A stretch of DNA of 7,032 nucleotides from PALSA-1004 sp947474275 (GTDB taxonomy: Bacteria; Pseudomonadota; Gammaproteobacteria; Burkholderiales; SG8-41). How positions within the stretch are numbered: position 1 is the first letter of the stretch; each line of letters begins with the position of its first letter. The position numbers were made by a program, and so were the translations under genes. The stretch spans positions 1 to 7,032 of the forward strand of contig CANJHY010000214.1 in assembly GCA_947474275.1 (NCBI GenBank). Direction: 5' to 3'. The notes under the pieces were generated by a model, which was not told where the DNA came from, made no database searches, and was given only the letters and a program-made list of their open reading frames with translations. Positions 4,744 through 7,032 of the stretch are shown piece after piece.

Positions 4744-5886
4744 ATGAAAATCGTAATCGTAGGTGGCGGTATCGGCGGCCTGGCCACTGCCATCGCCATG
4801 ACTCAAGCGGGCTTTGCTGTGACGGTGTACGAGCGCTCGGCGCAACTGGTGGATCAGGGCGCGGGCATCACACTCGCGCCCAATGCCACGCGCGTGCTCT
4901 ATCACCTTGGTCTGGGGCCGGGACTGGAGGAGACTTCGGTCACGCCGTCGCAGACGGAGTACCGGCACTACCGCACGGGCGAGGTGATCTTTCGCATGAT
5001 CACCAGGGATTTCCGTCAACAGTATGGCTCGCCCTATATGCGGCTGCATCGCTGGGATTTGCAGCACGCGATGATCACGCGTCTGGCCGCTGTCGCGCCG
5101 GGGGCATTGAAGCTCGGCGCGAGTGTCGAGCAACTGGAGCAGCGTGGTGAGCGTGTGGTGTTACGGTTTGCGGACGGTCATGAAGAGATCGCGGATCTGG
5201 TGGTTGCCGCTGACGGCATCCGTTCCGCCATCCGTGAAAAGTTATTCAACCCGGCGCCACCGGTGTTCGCGGGATTCGTTGCCTGGCGCGGTTTGGTCAA
5301 TACCGCTGACTTGCCCAAGCATTTGCACGAGTCGGCCGTTGCCTTTGGTCAGGGGCGGCACATCAACCGCTATCTGGTGCGGCGCGGAGAGTTGCTCAAT
5401 TTCGTTGCAGTCGCGCACCGCGATAATTGGGAGGCGGAAGGCTGGATGATCCCGGCGCCGCTGGATGAATTTTTGCAGGAGTTCGCCAGTTTTGACGAGG
5501 GCACGCGCACGATCATTTCTCGTCCGCAATTCGGGCAAGTGTTCAAGTGGGGCCTGTTTGGCCGTCCGTGGCTCGATCAATGGTCATTGGGCCGCGTGGT
5601 ATTGCTCGGCGACGCGGTACATCCGATGCTGCCGTTTCTGGGGCAGGGCGCGGCCAATGCGCTTGAAGACGCGATGATCCTCACTCGTTGTTTGACCGCC
5701 GAATCCACGCCGGAAAAAGCCTTTGCGCTGTATCAGCAAACACGTGGCCCCAGAGTTAAAGCCGCCACTGACCAAGCAGCAAAGCGCGGAGATCGTTATA
5801 TCGGCGAGCCCAACGCGGATAGTTTGAAAGGCAACGAGCCCGGCGCGGAGTATGCCTACGATGCGGTGTCAGGGCCGTTGGGGTAG
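4744..5886 (+). CDS. FAD-dependent aromatic-ring monooxygenase (salicylate hydroxylase-like)
   Basis: The predicted 380-aa protein is a group A flavoprotein monooxygenase, which uses NAD(P)H and oxygen to hydroxylate an aromatic or related substrate in the cytoplasm. The FAD ADP-binding motif is VGGGIGGLATAIAM (6-19), with E30 for the ribose. RLHRWDLQ (100-107) holds the conserved R-x-D-L. The DG motif is VVAADGIRSAIRE (153-165), with D157 and G158. The GD motif with FAD contacts is RVVLLGDAVHPMLPFLGQGA (284-303). The length is typical for salicylate and 3-hydroxybenzoate hydroxylases. I chose ATG 4744 because it gives the usual MKIVIVGGGIGG start; the upstream frame to 4681 overlaps the REP region and lacks family features. 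The Shine-Dalgarno is weak. The substrate cannot be assigned. It follows a REP doublet and the amidohydrolase remnant and is followed by two hairpins. Confidence 0.9.
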   Translation: MKIVIVGGGIGGLATAIAMTQAGFAVTVYERSAQLVDQGAGITLAPNATRVLYHLGLGPGLEETSVTPSQTEYRHYRTGEVIFRMITRDFRQQYGSPYMRLHRWDLQHAMITRLAAVAPGALKLGASVEQLEQRGERVVLRFADGHEEIADLVVAADGIRSAIREKLFNPAPPVFAGFVAWRGLVNTADLPKHLHESAVAFGQGRHINRYLVRRGELLNFVAVAHRDNWEAEGWMIPAPLDEFLQEFASFDEGTRTIISRPQFGQVFKWGLFGRPWLDQWSLGRVVLLGDAVHPMLPFLGQGAANALEDAMILTRCLTAESTPEKAFALYQQTRGPRVKAATDQAAKRGDRYIGEPNADSLKGNEPGAEYAYDAVSGPLG

Positions 5887-5895
5887 CCCGCTGGG

Positions 5896-5930
5896 GCTGG
5901 GATCGCGGACGAGACGCCGGTGATCCCAGC
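5896..5930 (+). terminator. Hairpin after the monooxygenase stop
   Basis: GCTGGGATC (5896-5904) pairs with GATCCCAGC (5922-5930), a 9-bp perfect stem with a 17-base loop, 10 bases after the TAG stop. No T-run follows, so it is not a classical intrinsic terminator. It could still stabilise the 3' end of the transcript. Confidence 0.4.
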
Positions 5931-5933
5931 AAG

Positions 5934-6021
5934 GTAGGTTGGCGGTGAGCGTAAGCGAACCCCAACGGTCGTGATCATGCACCACTTCTGTTGGGGTTCG
6001 CTTCGCTCACCACCAACCTAC
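5934..6021. repeat. Long imperfect palindrome (about 32-bp stem)
   Basis: The left arm 5934-5966 (GTAGGTTGG...CGAACCCCAAC) is complementary to 5990-6021 with one mismatch and one single-base indel, leaving a 23-base loop. The GTAGGTTGG/GGTGAGC/GCGAACCCCAAC motif recalls a dispersed palindrome seen in many proteobacterial genomes. It could act as a bidirectional transcript end for the monooxygenase, or be a non-autonomous REP/MITE-type insertion. Confidence 0.8.
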
Positions 6022-6114
6022 AGTTTTGAACGTTTGATCATGCATAGCGGTAAGCGCGATTTCTCGCCTGAGCGGCTATACTCCGGCTGAACGTTGGCGG
6101 CTTTCACCATCTCG

Positions 6115-6171
6115 CCTAACAACAAGTCTTGAATTATTAGTTTCTTATTTTCAAGATCTGACCTCATAAGC
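6115..6171. repeat. Dispersed repeat, copy 1 (GTCTTGAA...TTCAAGATCTGACC)
   Basis: The block CCTAACAACA, GTCTTGAATTATTAGTTTCT, TTCAAGATCTGACC, CATAAGC matches 6605-6668 apart from a six-base gap, a one-base gap and one or two substitutions. Its core is an inverted repeat (GTCTTGAA/TTCAAGATC). This GTCAGGTCTTGAA/TTCAAGATCTGACC type is often seen beside REP-associated (IS200-like) tyrosine transposase genes, but none is present here. The surrounding gene-free stretch 6022-6305 shows no other recognisable coding content. Confidence 0.75.
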
Positions 6172-6231
6172 GCGACGCTCCTGATCGCGGTCGCAGAGGC
6201 AATGCGTACGATAAACGATCGTGCCGGGGAT

Positions 6232-6266
6232 TGTTTAATTGTTCGAGCTTGCCCTGTTTAATTGTT
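6232..6266. promoter_or_regulatory. Twelve-base direct repeat upstream of the lipoprotein gene
   Basis: TGTTTAATTGTT occurs at 6232-6243 and again at 6255-6266. The start-to-start spacing is 23 bases, about two helical turns. The pair lies 40-75 bases upstream of the lipoprotein start, in an AT-rich stretch where promoter elements are expected. It could be a tandem operator or part of the promoter. No regulator can be named, and no clear -35/-10 pair stands out. Confidence 0.3.
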
Positions 6267-6305
6267 ACTATTGGAGCCAAGCACATTTAATTTAAGGCAT
6301 TGCGA

Positions 6306-6473
6306 ATGAAGCGCCTGATATTGCCGATGCTGTTGCTTCAGGCAGGTTGCACCATTCTTGCGGTGGCTGATGCAGGAATCAGTGCGGTTACCACCACGGT
6401 CAAAGTCGGCGCCAAAGCGGTGGGCACCGTAGTAGATGCCGTCGTGCCCGACAAGGACAAAGATAAAAAGTAA
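6306..6473 (+). CDS. Small lipoprotein (55 aa)
   Basis: The ATG at 6306 gives MKRLILPMLLLQAGC, a short signal peptide with lipobox LQAGC, so Cys15 would be lipidated and the protein anchored to a membrane facing the periplasm. The mature part (TILAVADAGI, then VTTTVKVGAKAVGTVVDAVV) is small-residue-rich and repetitive in the pattern V-x-x-A/G, and ends with the charged tail PDKDKDKK. This resembles a class of tiny lipoproteins of unknown function in beta/gammaproteobacteria with VKVxGxVVGxxVDxV cores. TAAGG lies about 8 bases upstream as ribosome binding site. It appears monocistronic; its neighbours are repeats. I cannot assign a function. Confidence 0.75.
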   Translation: MKRLILPMLLLQAGCTILAVADAGISAVTTTVKVGAKAVGTVVDAVVPDKDKDKK

Positions 6474-6531
6474 GCAACTATTTCTTCTTGTGCCGTCCAT
6501 CGCACGGCGCCAAAAAGTAGGGGGGGGATAG

Positions 6532-6609
6532 ATGGCGTCGATACCCACCCGCAACGTCATTTTTGTCGCAGTGCTGTTCCTTGCGTTGCTCAGCCTAACA
6601 ACAGCCTAA
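6532..6609 (+). other. Possible 25-aa hydrophobic leader/broken gene start
   Basis: ATG 6532 follows a run of eight G (6519-6526 region) that could serve as ribosome binding site. It encodes MASIPTRN followed by the hydrophobic VIFVAVLFLALLSLTTA, then TAA. This looks like a signal peptide or single membrane segment. It ends inside the tandem CAGCCTAACAA repeat next to the dispersed repeat copy 2, so it may be the 5' end of a gene whose rest was replaced by repeat DNA. A chance ORF is equally possible. Confidence 0.3.
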
Positions 6610-6668
6610 CAACAGGGTCAGGTCTTGAATTATTAGTTTCTTATATTTCAAGATCTGACCCCATAAGC
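6605..6668. repeat. Dispersed repeat, copy 2 (GTCAGGTCTTGAA...TTCAAGATCTGACC)
   Basis: This is the fuller copy of the 6115-6171 repeat. GGTCAGGTCTTGAA (6615 onward) pairs with TTCAAGATCTGACC ending at 6660, so the RNA or single strand can form a stem of about 14 bp. Just before it CAGCCTAACAA is tandemly repeated (6591-6612). Confidence 0.75.
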
Positions 6669-6882
6669 TTCGCGCGTCGAAATTAATCCTGCAATCATCA
6701 AGCATAAGATCTTGTTTGAAATCCAGAGATAAATCTAGCAATGTTGAGATTACGTTGTTCGATGTCTGTAAATCCTCTGACGGTTTTGTATTTGTTTTGC
6801 GGAAACCGATTTTCGAAAATAAAACGCGAAAATCCAGTTGACGTTGAGCCAGGCCTCCGCTTACATTGAAATTCAAATTTCA
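6669..6882. other. AT-rich stretch without recognisable gene
   Basis: Between the dispersed repeat and the IS66 terminus I see no coding sequence I can support. Two overlapping minus-strand frames (6698-6883 and 6595-6876) are open, but their translations match no family I know and one runs through the repeat. The base composition is much more AT-rich than the rest of the window. Confidence 0.4.
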
Positions 6883-6898
6883 ATTGTGACTATTCAGC
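6883..6898 (+). repeat. Left terminal sequence of the IS66-type element
   Basis: ATTGTGACTATTCAGC is the exact reverse complement of 4041-4056. It lies 50 bases upstream of the IS66-type transposase start at 6949, as expected for the left end of the element. Confidence 0.65.
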
Positions 6899-6948
6899 AC
6901 AAATGAAGGGGATTGTACAACGAGTACGTTTAGCGTACAGTGAGGGCC

Positions 6949-7032
6949 ATGGATGAGTTGCCGGATCTTTCGAGTCTAAGTCATGCGCAAAAAGATGACC
7001 TGATCCGCTTGCTCTATCCGTTGCTAGAACAG
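6949..7032 (+). CDS. IS66-type transposase, N-terminus (runs off the window)
   Basis: ATG 6949 opens 28 codons to the window end: MDELPDLSSLSHAQKDDLIR, then LLYPLLEQ. MDELPDLSxLSHAxKDxLI is a familiar start of IS66-family transposases, where a coiled segment and zinc-binding region normally follow before the DDE domain. GAGGG at 6942-6946 is the likely ribosome binding site, although its spacing is short. A small inverted repeat GTACG/CGTAC (6924-6938) lies in the leader. Whether the gene is intact cannot be told. Together with the C-terminal remnant at 3881-4045 it suggests two IS66-type copies in the same orientation. Confidence 0.75.
   Translation, partial: MDELPDLSSLSHAQKDDLIRLLYPLLEQ

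Noticed and set aside
4153..4799. Minus-strand frames opposite the amidohydrolase and REP region
   Set aside because: The plus-strand frames carry clear family motifs. The opposite frames do not, and they cross the REP doublet.
5934..6021. CRISPR-like array
   Set aside because: There are only two arms, in inverted rather than direct orientation, with no spacer series.
6595..6883. Two minus-strand frames in the AT-rich stretch
   Set aside because: Neither translation is recognisable and one runs through the dispersed repeat. No convincing ribosome binding site was seen.

Overview
The window reads as an insertion-sequence-rich accessory region of a proteobacterial chromosome. I would guess a betaproteobacterium, perhaps Burkholderiales-like. 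The grounds are Bug/TctC-type periplasmic binding proteins, IS66- and IS91-type transposase debris, REP-like palindromes and a small proteobacterial-type lipoprotein. No rRNA, tRNA or CRISPR array is visible. Base composition changes along the window: about 174-1867 is very GC-rich, about 2400-5900 is moderately GC-rich, and from about 6100 it becomes AT-rich. This suggests material of mixed origin.

Region 1 (1-2407). Two direct copies of one mobile element flank a GC-rich passenger segment. The complete copy spans 1868-2407 (540 bp). It has 54-bp imperfect terminal inverted repeats (48 of 54 match; the outer 20 are perfect) and encloses a C-terminal fragment of an IS91-type transposase. The right end of a second copy is at 1-173 (171 of 173 bases identical). 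The passenger, read on the minus strand, holds up to the last dozen codons of an unknown gene, an intact 3-hydroxyisobutyrate dehydrogenase-type oxidoreductase (843-1793), and a translationally coupled Bug gene. That Bug gene is fused out of frame to a piece of a second Bug gene and then cut off at the element end.

Region 2 (2408-3880). An intact Bug/TctC-family solute-binding protein (2525-3505, +) follows a terminator-like hairpin. On the opposite strand is a HI1420-type addiction-module antitoxin gene with a one-base frameshift (3563-3878, -). No toxin gene is visible.

Region 3 (about 3881-7032). The C-terminal end and right terminus of an IS66-type element lie at about 3881-4056. The left terminus and N-terminus of a similar element lie at 6883-7032, in the same orientation. 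They share a 16-bp inverted terminal sequence and bracket about 2.8 kb. This segment carries an amidohydrolase gene whose 5' part is missing at the IS end and which also has a frameshift (4057-4542), a REP doublet, and an intact FAD-dependent aromatic-ring monooxygenase (4744-5886). It continues with a long palindrome, two copies of a GTCTTGAA/TTCAAGATCTGACC repeat, and a 55-aa lipoprotein (6306-6473).

Functionally, the intact genes (dehydrogenase, Bug receptor, monooxygenase) and the amidohydrolase remnant fit scavenging and degradation of carboxylated or aromatic compounds. They are disjoint fragments joined by mobile DNA rather than one working operon. I see no convincing new biological system. 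The most unusual objects are the 540-bp inverted-repeat element with its passenger and the out-of-frame Bug-Bug chimera.
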